Of a stretch of 6,657 nt of DNA, positions 1 through 5,730 are shown one piece after another. The DNA comes from Desulfobacterales bacterium (GTDB lineage: Bacteria > Desulfobacterota > Desulfobacteria > Desulfobacterales > SpSt-501), in NCBI GenBank assembly GCA_025454275.1, contig JALOOS010000103.1, positions 1-6,657 on the forward strand, given 5' to 3'. A program made the translations under genes and the position numbers. Position 1 is the first letter of the stretch. Each line of letters opens with the position of its first letter. Under the pieces are notes generated by a model, which was not told where the DNA came from, made no database searches, and saw only the letters and a program-made list of their open reading frames with translations.

Positions 1-509
1 AGAGAATCTTCGCGGCCGTTGAATTCGAGCGGGGCGACCCCGTGGCGCCGGCAGAGCTGTACGTTGAAGGCCGGCGTCGCCTTGACCCAGCGGCCCTCCA
101 GGAAAAATTCGGTCACCCCATGGAAGACGAAGAGGTCGGTCCCCATGAACTCGATCAGCTGGCGGGTGGCGAGATGGTTGCGGACGTCCGCGAAGGAGAG
201 CCGCGCCGGGATGGCGCAGGCGCGGCTCAGGGCGCAGAGCAGGCCGGCTTTCCCGATGCAGAAGGCGCGCCCCTGCTCCAGCACGCGGCTGGCGCGGTAG
301 TGCTCGGGACGGTAGAACGGCAGATAGGGATCGTACCAGATCCCGTCCCGCACCGCGAGATAGAGATTGACGGCGGTCGCCACCGGATCGCGCGGCGACC
401 TTCCGGCCGCCGCCCGGGCCCGCTCCCGCACGAGGGGGTGGTCGCAATCAAGGATGGCGGTCGGGCGGCGGTATTCGCCCCGGGCGGGATTCGAGGTTCC
501 CATCGGCAT
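1..509 (-). CDS. Transglutaminase/NAT-fold protein, C-terminus beyond window
   Basis: The minus strand stays open from an ATG at 509-507 to the window edge, giving 169 codons with no stop; the C-terminus is missing. The start overlaps the TGA of the AcuA-like gene (TGATG), so translation is probably coupled. A second in-frame ATG lies two codons later, and neither has a clear Shine-Dalgarno. The core looks like the papain-like transglutaminase superfamily. A Cys sits at the start of a helix in GRAFCIGKAGLLCALSRA (Cys84), followed by the typical AIPARLSFADVRNH strand, a His in FHGVTEFFLEGRW (His130) and the strand WVKATPAFN. The third triad position, usually Asp, may be Asn149. Members of this fold act as proteases, amide-bond enzymes or acyltransferases, so no substrate can be named. 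It lies downstream of two acetyltransferases in one operon. The fold is fairly sure; the function is unknown. Confidence 0.75.
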   Translation of the reverse strand, partial: MPMGTSNPARGEYRRPTAILDCDHPLVRERARAAAGRSPRDPVATAVNLYLAVRDGIWYDPYLPFYRPEHYRASRVLEQGRAFCIGKAGLLCALSRACAIPARLSFADVRNHLATRQLIEFMGTDLFVFHGVTEFFLEGRWVKATPAFNVQLCRRHGVAPLEFNGREDS

Positions 510-1144
510 CAGGGGGACTGTCCGAAGCGCAGCCACTTGAAGGCCTGCCGGGCTTCCGCTGAAACGTCGGCACCGATGCGGGCCATGAAGATGTTTTCCG
601 GCTTCAGGCAGACGTTGGGGTCGTTGGTCGTGTACTCCGTGAAGCCGAACGGCTCGAAGAGGCGGATCATCATCTGGCGGTACTCCTGAGCCGACATCCG
701 GTTGCCGTCGAGATCCCAGGTCCAGGAGTAGCCGACGAAATAGGCGATCTTCGCCTCGATCAAGGGGTGAACCATCATCATCTGCACGAGGGCTTTCGCC
801 ACCTTCTGGCTGCGCCACCTGCGGTTCACCTCGATCGCGTTCACCTCCATCATCAGGTTGGGCCGGAGCTCCGCCCAGCGCTCCTCGGGATCCGGGTAGG
901 CGAGAACCCCGAAGCCGACGATGTGCACCGCATCGGCGATGGCGAGCACCACGCTCGTATCCGGCTGCTCCGCCTTGCGCTCGAGGCTCTCGCGCTTGGT
1001 GAAGAGCGAACGGTAGTGGGCATGGGTGCCGAACTGCCGGTCGAAGCTGAGGGTCCGGATCTCCTCCGGCCTGCAAAAGGAGCGGATCCTCAGTTCGCCG
1101 AGCGGAGTGGCGGCGAGGATTTCATGGGAGGCGTAAGCGGTCAT
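509..1144 (-). CDS. acuA: AcuA-like GNAT protein acetyltransferase
   Basis: A 211-residue protein that closely resembles, from memory, Bacillus subtilis AcuA, the GNAT enzyme that acetylates and inactivates acetyl-CoA synthetase. Shared stretches are YPDPEERW (83-90), the NAIEV strand (102-106), the W-W-DL segment YSWTWDL, EYRQMM, the NDP motif, IFMARIG and the C-terminal RLRF-like WLRF. The acetyl-CoA P-loop is R-S-Q-K-V-A (111-116), deviating from R/Q-x-x-G-x-G/A at both glycines; AcuA as I recall it also departs here. The gene starts 10 bases after the upstream GNAT gene and its stop overlaps the next start, so the three genes form a tight operon. In this setting the likely target is an acyl-CoA synthetase such as a benzoate- or acetyl-CoA ligase, which is inference. 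No AcuB (CBS) or AcuC (deacetylase) gene is in the window. Family call good; target unknown. Confidence 0.82.
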   Translation of the reverse strand: MTAYASHEILAATPLGELRIRSFCRPEEIRTLSFDRQFGTHAHYRSLFTKRESLERKAEQPDTSVVLAIADAVHIVGFGVLAYPDPEERWAELRPNLMMEVNAIEVNRRWRSQKVAKALVQMMMVHPLIEAKIAYFVGYSWTWDLDGNRMSAQEYRQMMIRLFEPFGFTEYTTNDPNVCLKPENIFMARIGADVSAEARQAFKWLRFGQSP

Positions 1145-1154
1145 GGCCGTGCGG

Positions 1155-1703
1155 TCAGAAATCCCCCCAATCCTTGTGAAGCTGCTTGGTCATGATCAAG
1201 AGGTCGTGGCGCTGACCCCGGGGGTCGATGACGAAATCCTCGAGGACGGCCTTCTTGAAGAAATCGAGTTTGCAGGCCGATTCGATGGCGGGTTGCTCAA
1301 CCCCGACCACGAGGTCGGCCCTGATCTCGCGCAGCCCCTTCTCCATCGCCAGGTGAATGAGGTCGAGCAGCATCCAGCTTCCCAGGCGCTTCTGCCGGTA
1401 GGCGGGGGCGACGATGATGCGCAGCCGCCCCTGGTGATGGTAGCAGCCGTACTTATGCGTGTGCAGCCGGGCGTGGGCGACGATCTCGCCTGCCACGAGC
1501 GCGATGATCGAAATCACCTCCTGCTGGTCCCGGACCCAGCCGCGGATCACGGCCGGGTCCATGACGTCGAGCCGCATGTACCAGCGGTCCTCCTCCGGGA
1601 TCTCACTGTAAAAACGGCGCAATGCCGGCTCATCCGCTTCGGCCAGCGGCCGGATGAGCACCTCGGTGCAATCCTTGAGAACGATCTCCTTGGGGTATTT
1701 CAC
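1155..1703 (-). CDS. GNAT family acetyltransferase, Pat-like domain
   Basis: A 182-residue single-domain GNAT protein if begun at the GTG at 1703-1701, which has an AAGGAGG nine bases upstream. An upstream in-frame ATG at 1763 would add 20 basic, unconserved-looking residues, and a possible promoter lies over it, so GTG is preferred. The domain begins VLIRPLAEADEPALRRFY (15-32), continues EEDRWYMRL and has the central strand LRIIVAPAYRQKRLGSWML; the P-loop R-Q-K-R-L-G (103-108) has Arg in place of the first glycine. The pattern resembles the C-terminal GNAT half of Pat-type acyl-CoA synthetase acetyltransferases, without the NDP-forming synthetase half. It is the first gene of the leftward operon, divergent from bamA, 10 bases before the AcuA-like gene. 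Its substrate could be a protein lysine or a small molecule. Confidence 0.8.
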   Translation of the reverse strand: MKYPKEIVLKDCTEVLIRPLAEADEPALRRFYSEIPEEDRWYMRLDVMDPAVIRGWVRDQQEVISIIALVAGEIVAHARLHTHKYGCYHHQGRLRIIVAPAYRQKRLGSWMLLDLIHLAMEKGLREIRADLVVGVEQPAIESACKLDFFKKAVLEDFVIDPRGQRHDLLIMTKQLHKDWGDF

Positions 1704-1712
1704 CGGGCTCGC

Positions 1713-1719
1713 CCTCCTT
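1713..1719 (-). promoter_or_regulatory. Ribosome binding site that decides the GNAT start
   Basis: AAGGAGG on the minus strand, nine bases before the GTG at 1703. It is a full match to the anti-Shine-Dalgarno and favours the GTG over the upstream ATG at 1763. Confidence 0.75.
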
Positions 1720-1765
1720 GTCGTTTCGGGTACCGGTTTCAGGCAACGCAACGGGAACCGCATCC

Positions 1766-1794
1766 ACTTAACAACCCCCTTCGAAACCTGTCAA
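1766..1794 (-). promoter_or_regulatory. Possible sigma70 promoter for the acetyltransferase operon
   Basis: The minus strand shows a perfect -35 TTGACA (1794-1789), then 17 bases, then a weak -10 TTAAGT (1771-1766; 3 of 6). Transcription would begin near 1759, inside the longer reading frame but upstream of the GTG start, consistent with the GTG choice. The weak -10 suggests an activator or a chance match. Confidence 0.4.
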
Positions 1795-1820
1795 GAAAAT
1801 TCAAGGAGACCATTTTTCTC

Positions 1821-1850
1821 TTGACTTCCCCGCACTGTAGCTAATATATA
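1821..1850 (+). promoter_or_regulatory. Probable sigma70 promoter of bamA
   Basis: TTGACT (1821-1826; 5 of 6 to TTGACA), an 18-base spacer, and TATATA (1845-1850; 4 of 6), in an AT-rich patch of otherwise GC-rich DNA. It leaves roughly a 90-base leader before the bamA start at 1948. The -10 is covered by a palindrome, as expected for a repressed, substrate-induced operon. Confidence 0.55.
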
Positions 1851-1855
1851 GCTAC
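1837..1855 (+). promoter_or_regulatory. 19-bp palindromic operator candidate over the bamA -10
   Basis: GTAGCTA-ATATA-TAGCTAC: two perfect 7-base arms around a 5-base centre, covering the likely -10 box. The length and spacing suit a dimeric winged-helix or TetR-type repressor, so binding would block RNA polymerase. The regulator is not in this window. TAGCTA occurs a third time at 1943-1948, between the Shine-Dalgarno and the A of the bamA ATG. Confidence 0.55.
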
Positions 1856-1947
1856 CGATTTACTGAAGCGGATTTTTTAATACGAGGGGGGCTTAACTTC
1901 GATTTGCACATTAACCATTTGATTTCAATACTAAAAAGGAGATAGCT

Positions 1948-3081
1948 ATGTCCGATTTGAGCTGGCTGCCGAGAGAATCGGGTCTAAAAGATCATTTCCT
2001 CTGGGGAAACGAGCACTTTTCGGACAAAGCCCCGGGGGTCATTTTCGATAAACGACCGATCAAAGACCCCCAGGGGAAACCGGTCAAGGAGCTCTTTTCC
2101 GCCTGGATCACCCTCAACAACCCCACCCAGTACAACTCCTACACCACTGAAATGGTCAAGGGCGTCATCGCCGGTTTTCAGCGCGCCTCGGCCGACCCCT
2201 CCGTCGTCGCGGCGGTCTTCACCGCCATGGGGGACCGCGCCTTCTGCACCGGCGGCAATACCAAGGAGTACGCCGAGTACTACGGCGGCCGCCCGAACGA
2301 ATACGGTCTTTACATGGATCTCTTTAACGCCATGGTGGACGCCATTCTCGGCTGCAAGAAGCCGACCATCTGCCGCGTGAACGGGATGCGGGTCGCCGGC
2401 GGCCAGGAGATCGGCATGGCCTGCGACACGACCCTGTCGAGCGACCTCGCCATCTTCGGCCAGGCCGGCCCGCGGCACGGATCCGCACCCGACGGAGGCA
2501 GCTCGGACTTCCTCCCGTGGATGCTCCCGATGGAGCTCGCCATGTGGAACTGCATCTCCTGCGAGATGTGGAGCGCCTACAAGATGCAGCGGCTGGGCCT
2601 CATCTCCAAGTGCGTGCCGGTCATCCGTGAAAGCGACCGCTGGCTCCGCAACCCGGCCGTCGTCACCGAGGCCTACGTGGCCGACGGGGAGATCGTCTAC
2701 GGCGAGTACAAGCGGGGCGATGAGGCCAAGAAGGCCCGGGAGATCGTCCAGAAGGCCAAGACCGATTTCACCCTGCTCGATGCCGAGGTGGACAAGATCC
2801 TCTGGACCTACACCAACCTCTTCCCCGGCTGTCTGATCAAGAGTGTCGAGGGGATCCGCCTCAAAAAGAAATTCTTCTGGGACCAGGCCAAGGTCATCAA
2901 CCGCCACTGGCTCGCCGCCAACATGAACTGCGAGGCCTATCTCGGCTTCAACGCGTTCAACACCAAGAAGATCACCGGCAGGGATGTGATCGATTTCATC
3001 GAGTTCCGCCGCCGCCAGGCCCGGGGCGAAGCCTTCGATGCAGAGTTCATGGCCGCCGTGCTGGCCAAGCCCCAGGGCTGA
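1948..3081 (+). CDS. bamA: 6-oxocyclohex-1-ene-1-carbonyl-CoA hydrolase
   Basis: BamA (Oah) is a crotonase-fold enzyme that adds two waters to 6-oxocyclohex-1-ene-1-carbonyl-CoA, cutting the alicyclic ring to give 3-hydroxypimeloyl-CoA. It is the marker enzyme of anaerobic aromatic degradation in the cytoplasm. At 377 residues it has the usual family length, longer than ordinary crotonases. Diagnostic blocks are AWITLNNPTQYNSYTTEMVKG (52-72, including QYNSYTTE), AFCTGGNTKEYAEYYGGRP (98-116), RVNGMRVAGGQEIGMACD (143-160) and FGQAGPRHGSAPDGGSSDFLP (170-190). The oxyanion-hole regions fall at the TGGN and AGGQE segments. The start has AAGGAG six bases upstream. It is the first gene of the rightward operon and has a recognisable promoter and operator. 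The C-terminal third is less conserved but intact. I see no sign of truncation. Confidence 0.97.
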   Translation: MSDLSWLPRESGLKDHFLWGNEHFSDKAPGVIFDKRPIKDPQGKPVKELFSAWITLNNPTQYNSYTTEMVKGVIAGFQRASADPSVVAAVFTAMGDRAFCTGGNTKEYAEYYGGRPNEYGLYMDLFNAMVDAILGCKKPTICRVNGMRVAGGQEIGMACDTTLSSDLAIFGQAGPRHGSAPDGGSSDFLPWMLPMELAMWNCISCEMWSAYKMQRLGLISKCVPVIRESDRWLRNPAVVTEAYVADGEIVYGEYKRGDEAKKAREIVQKAKTDFTLLDAEVDKILWTYTNLFPGCLIKSVEGIRLKKKFFWDQAKVINRHWLAANMNCEAYLGFNAFNTKKITGRDVIDFIEFRRRQARGEAFDAEFMAAVLAKPQG

Positions 3082-3139
3082 AGGGGGACGTGAGAAGGGC
3101 CGCAACGATCTCAGAGAATCGAACCGAACCGGAGGAACC

Positions 3140-3889
3140 ATGCTGTTAGAAGGCAAAAACGCGCTGGTCACCGGCGGCTCCCAGGGCATCGGCGCCGCGA
3201 TCTCCCTCGAGCTGGCCAAGGAGGGAGCCAACATCTGCCTCACCTACCGCAAGCACGAAGCCGAGGCCCGGGCCTATGAGCAGCAGATCCGCGCCCTGGG
3301 CCGCAAGGCGCTGGCCGTCCAATGCGATATCGCCGCTTTCAAGGAGGCCGAGCGGGTGGTCCAGGCGGCGCACTCGGAATTCGGAAGCCTCCAGATCCTC
3401 GTCAACAACGCCGGGATGAACTGGGACGGCGTCAGCTGGAAGATGAGCGAAGAGCAGTGGGACCGCGTCCTGGAGGTCAATTTAAAAGGCTACTTCAATT
3501 TCACCCGCCACGTGGCGCCCCTTCTCAAGGATCAGAAATACGGCCGTATCATCAACATCACCTCCATCAACGGCCTGCGCGGCAAATTCGGCCAGACCAA
3601 CTATTCCGCCTCCAAGGCCGGGATCATCGGCTTCACCAAGGCGCTGGCCAAGGAGCTGGGCGCCTTCGGCGTGACCGTCAACGCAGTCGCCCCTGGCCTG
3701 ATCGAAACGGCCATGCTCAAAGAGTCCGAGGCCCGCGACAAGATCATCGACCTCGCCATGGGCGAAAGCGCGCTCAAACGGGTCGGTCAGCCGGAAGACC
3801 TGGCCTATCTCGTCTCCTTCCTCGCCTCGGACCGCGCCCGGCACATCACCGGCGAGGTGATCAAGGTCGACGGAGGGCAGTACATTTAG
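3140..3889 (+). CDS. SDR-family 3-hydroxyacyl-CoA dehydrogenase/3-oxoacyl reductase
   Basis: A 249-residue classical short-chain dehydrogenase starting at ATG 3140 behind GGAGG; upstream in-frame codons are discarded because they overlap bamA. It has the dinucleotide motif TGGSQGIG (11-18), NNAG (89-92), the active-site set Asn114, Ser142, Tyr155, Lys159 (YSASK), and the late NAVAPGLIETAM segment. Arg37 after the second strand hints at NADP(H), though this is weak. The sequence is FabG-like, a group that includes many CoA-ester dehydrogenases, among them the BbsCD type of anaerobic toluene degradation. Lying 58 bases after bamA, its best guess is oxidation of 3-hydroxypimeloyl-CoA to 3-oxopimeloyl-CoA. 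A second, unrelated 3-hydroxyacyl-CoA dehydrogenase begins at 6570, so this role is not certain. Family certain; substrate inferred. Confidence 0.9.
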   Translation: MLLEGKNALVTGGSQGIGAAISLELAKEGANICLTYRKHEAEARAYEQQIRALGRKALAVQCDIAAFKEAERVVQAAHSEFGSLQILVNNAGMNWDGVSWKMSEEQWDRVLEVNLKGYFNFTRHVAPLLKDQKYGRIINITSINGLRGKFGQTNYSASKAGIIGFTKALAKELGAFGVTVNAVAPGLIETAMLKESEARDKIIDLAMGESALKRVGQPEDLAYLVSFLASDRARHITGEVIKVDGGQYI

Positions 3890-3897
3890 TGATTGGA

Positions 3898-3929
3898 TGA
3901 GTGGTGTTTGGTTGAGTGGTGTTTGGTGT
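3898..3929 (+). repeat. Left arm of heptamer-based inverted repeat
   Basis: Two exact tandem copies of TGAGTGGTGTTTGGT (3898-3912 and 3913-3927), starting nine bases after the SDR stop. On the minus strand the arm reads as units ACCAAAC and ACCACTC, the same family as the right arm. GGTGTTTGGTGT (3918-3929) is the exact reverse complement of 4008-4019, so the two arms can pair across the spacer. Confidence 0.85.
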
Positions 3930-3974
3930 CCGGTGCAGCGGTTCATTCGCACACCCGGCGCAAAACACTGCAAT

Positions 3975-4023
3975 ACCAAACACCAAAAACCGAACACCAA
4001 ACACTAAACACCAAACACCAAAC
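3975..4023 (+). repeat. Seven tandem heptamers (ACCAAAC), right arm
   Basis: Exactly seven 7-base units: ACCAAAC, ACCAAAA, ACCGAAC, ACCAAAC, ACTAAAC, ACCAAAC, ACCAAAC. The array is almost free of G and T on this strand, unlike the flanking genes. It ends six bases before the thiolase Shine-Dalgarno (GGAG, 4029-4032). Period 7 is not a codon multiple, so it is not coding repeat. With the left arm it forms a long imperfect inverted repeat around a unique centre (about 3935-3974). Confidence 0.92.
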
Positions 4024-4038
4024 TCTCTGGAGACGAAC

Positions 4039-5205
4039 ATGTCACGTGTCGCCGTTATCGGTGTCGGGCAGAGCGAGTTCGTGCGGGCCTATCCCGGCTC
4101 GGTGCGGGAGCTCGCCTTCGAGGGGTTCAAGGATGCCATGCGCGATGCGGGACTCACTCCCCGCGACATCGGCGCCTCCGTCATCTGCTCCGCCCCGGAA
4201 TACGACAAGCAGCGCTCCCCGGCGGGGGTCTTCGCCGAATACTTCGGCCTCAATCCCCAGCCGACCTTCTACGTCGAGAGCCTCTGCTCCTCGAGCAGCA
4301 TGGGGCTGCGCCTGGCCTACTCGCTGGTGAAGTCCGGCCTGCACGAGGTGGTGGCGATCATCGGCTTTCAGAAGATGTCGGAAATCTCCTCGGCCGAATC
4401 GCAGGAGCGCATGGGCCGCGGGGCCGACATCCAGTGGGAGAGCCCCTTCGGCACCATGATGCCGGCCTATTATGCCATGTACGCCCGCGCCCATATGGCC
4501 GCCTACGGAACCTCGCTCGAGGACCTGGCCTTGATCCGGGTCAAGGCCGCCACCTACGGCCAGCTGAACGACAAGGCGGTCTACCGCAAGGCGGTCACCT
4601 TGGAAAATCTGAGCAACCCCACCGACCGCATGGCCGGGCCGGTGGCAAGCCCCCTGCGGGTCGGGGACTGCTGCGCCAACGCCGACGGCAGCTCCTGCGT
4701 CATCGTCGCCAGCGAGGAGAAGGCCAAGGCCTTCTGCCGCAAGCCGGTGTGGATCTTGGGCGTGGGGGCCGCCACGACGAGCGTCAACCTCGCCGGCCGG
4801 GAGGTCTTCACCGGGCTGACGGCCGCCCGCGAAGCCGCCCGCCAGGCCTACGCCATGGCCGGGATCGGGCCCGGCGATGTGGACGTGGCCGAAGTCCACG
4901 ACTGCTTCACCATCGCCGAGATGATGGCTTATGAGGACCTGGGGTTCGCCAAGCCCGGCGAGGGCCGGGAGCTCATCCGGAGCCGCGCGACCTACAAGGA
5001 GGGGAGAATCCCGGTGAACGTCGACGGGGGGCTGCTCTCCAAAGGACACCCCATCGGCGCCACCGGCGGCAGCCAGATCCGCACGATCGTCCTGCAGCTG
5101 CGCGGGGAGGCCGGCCCCATTCAGGTCAAGGACCCGGAGATCGGCCTGGTCCACAATATCGGCGGGGTGGGGCTTTACGGAAACGTGAGCATTTTCGGTC
5201 GCTGA
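4039..5205 (+). CDS. Thiolase, SCP-x/BbsB type
   Basis: A 388-residue thiolase-fold enzyme starting at ATG 4039, with GGAG six bases upstream. An in-frame GTG at 3916 would add 41 residues encoded by the repeat element and is rejected. It begins RVAVIGVGQSEFVR, carries the nucleophile Cys83 in VESLCSSSSMGL, His287 in EVHDCFTIAEMM, His337 in GHPIGATGG and ends with HNIGGVG (372-378). The HDCF box and HNIGGxG end, in place of the usual C-x-G motif, mark the SCP-x/lipid-transfer thiolase group. Many members need a DUF35 partner, and such a gene follows 18 bases on. The closest known analogue is BbsB of benzoylsuccinyl-CoA thiolase. Next to bamA, thiolytic cleavage of 3-oxopimeloyl-CoA to glutaryl-CoA and acetyl-CoA is the likeliest reaction, by inference. 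Confidence 0.9.
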   Translation: MSRVAVIGVGQSEFVRAYPGSVRELAFEGFKDAMRDAGLTPRDIGASVICSAPEYDKQRSPAGVFAEYFGLNPQPTFYVESLCSSSSMGLRLAYSLVKSGLHEVVAIIGFQKMSEISSAESQERMGRGADIQWESPFGTMMPAYYAMYARAHMAAYGTSLEDLALIRVKAATYGQLNDKAVYRKAVTLENLSNPTDRMAGPVASPLRVGDCCANADGSSCVIVASEEKAKAFCRKPVWILGVGAATTSVNLAGREVFTGLTAAREAARQAYAMAGIGPGDVDVAEVHDCFTIAEMMAYEDLGFAKPGEGRELIRSRATYKEGRIPVNVDGGLLSKGHPIGATGGSQIRTIVLQLRGEAGPIQVKDPEIGLVHNIGGVGLYGNVSIFGR

Positions 5206-5223
5206 GGCCACAGGAGATTCGGC

Positions 5224-5658
5224 ATGGCGGATAAAAAGGAAACAGACGAACGCTTCAAAAAATTCGGGACGGTCAGCTTCACCTCTCTCACCAAGACCAA
5301 CGATTTCATCGACCACCTCGAAAACGGCAAGGTCGCCGGCACCCGCTGCAAAGGGTGCGGGAAGCACTTCTTTCCGCCGCGCGCCGACTGCTGCCTGTGC
5401 CTGACCGGCGACATGGAGTGGTTCGAGGTGAGCGGCACCGGCCGGCTGGTATCCTTCAGCAAACTGGAATACGGGCCGGCGGGGTTCCAGGACGACGTAC
5501 CCTACAGCATCGCCCTCCTCGACTACGGCGCCTTCAAGGTCTTCGGCAGAATCGGCCGGGAGGTCCCGGAGGCCGAAATCTCGGTCGGCATGCCCATGAA
5601 GACGATCGTGAACCGCCTGCCCGGCGGCAAGCTCAATTATGTGTTCGTGAAAGCATAA
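5224..5658 (+). CDS. DUF35 zinc-ribbon/OB-fold thiolase partner
   Basis: A 144-residue protein with AGGAG seven bases before its ATG. It has an N-terminal helical stretch (about 1-35), a rubredoxin-like zinc ribbon with Cys42-x2-Cys45 and Cys56-x2-Cys59, then an OB-fold from about 65 to the end, opening with the typical VSGTGRLVSFSKLEY and closing with VGMPMKTIVNRLPGGKLNYVF. Proteins of this family bind and activate SCP-x-type thiolases; BbsA in the BbsAB thiolase is the best-studied anaerobic case. All four zinc ligands are present and the gene follows the thiolase by 18 bases, so a heteromeric complex is very likely. Its stop codon lies inside a perfect stem-loop. Alone it would not be an enzyme. 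Confidence 0.9.
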   Translation: MADKKETDERFKKFGTVSFTSLTKTNDFIDHLENGKVAGTRCKGCGKHFFPPRADCCLCLTGDMEWFEVSGTGRLVSFSKLEYGPAGFQDDVPYSIALLDYGAFKVFGRIGREVPEAEISVGMPMKTIVNRLPGGKLNYVFVKA

Positions 5659-5690
5659 ACGTCGGGCTCCTGCCGGAGCCCGACGTTTAT
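5655..5690 (+). terminator. Perfect 16-bp stem-loop at the DUF35 stop codon
   Basis: Arms 5655-5670 and 5675-5690 are perfect reverse complements around the tetraloop TGCC, and the left arm includes the TAA stop. The stem has a GC core (GTCGGGCTCC) and AAA/TTT ends, as in many bidirectional terminators, but no T-run follows. It may be a weak terminator that lowers expression of the genes beyond, or an mRNA-processing or stability hairpin. Confidence 0.5.
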
Positions 5691-5730
5691 ATGAAGCAGG
5701 TCGAAAAAAACTGGATAGAGGGTTGATTCC

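Noticed and set aside
1704..1763. N-terminal extension of the first GNAT gene from ATG 1763
   Set aside because: The 20 extra residues have no domain match, the possible promoter -10 at 1771-1766 would put the transcript start inside them, and the GTG at 1703 has a perfect Shine-Dalgarno.
42..1844. Three plus-strand open frames (42-689, 767-1195, 1143-1844)
   Set aside because: They lie opposite the two GNAT genes and the transglutaminase-like gene, whose protein motifs are clear; their translations resemble no family.
1856..1947. Sigma54 promoter (GG/GC pair) in the bamA leader
   Set aside because: GG near 1888 and GC in the TTTGCACA stretch are about 14 bases apart, not the 10 needed, and the flanks do not match the consensus.
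1984..3243. A 419-codon minus-strand open frame opposite bamA
   Set aside because: Same antisense GC artefact; bamA on the plus strand is unmistakable.
3898..4023. CRISPR array
   Set aside because: Units are 7 or 15 bases with no unique spacers between them, and no cas gene is present.
3916..4038. N-terminal extension of the thiolase from a GTG at 3916
   Set aside because: The added 41 residues come from the heptamer repeat (NTKHQTP-like peptide). The thiolase family start RVAVIGVGQ follows directly after ATG 4039, which has its own GGAG.
5691..5726. An 11-codon open frame (MKQVEKNWIEG) between the stem-loop and the crotonase
   Set aside because: It has no Shine-Dalgarno of its own (the start follows a stem arm) and is short enough to be chance.
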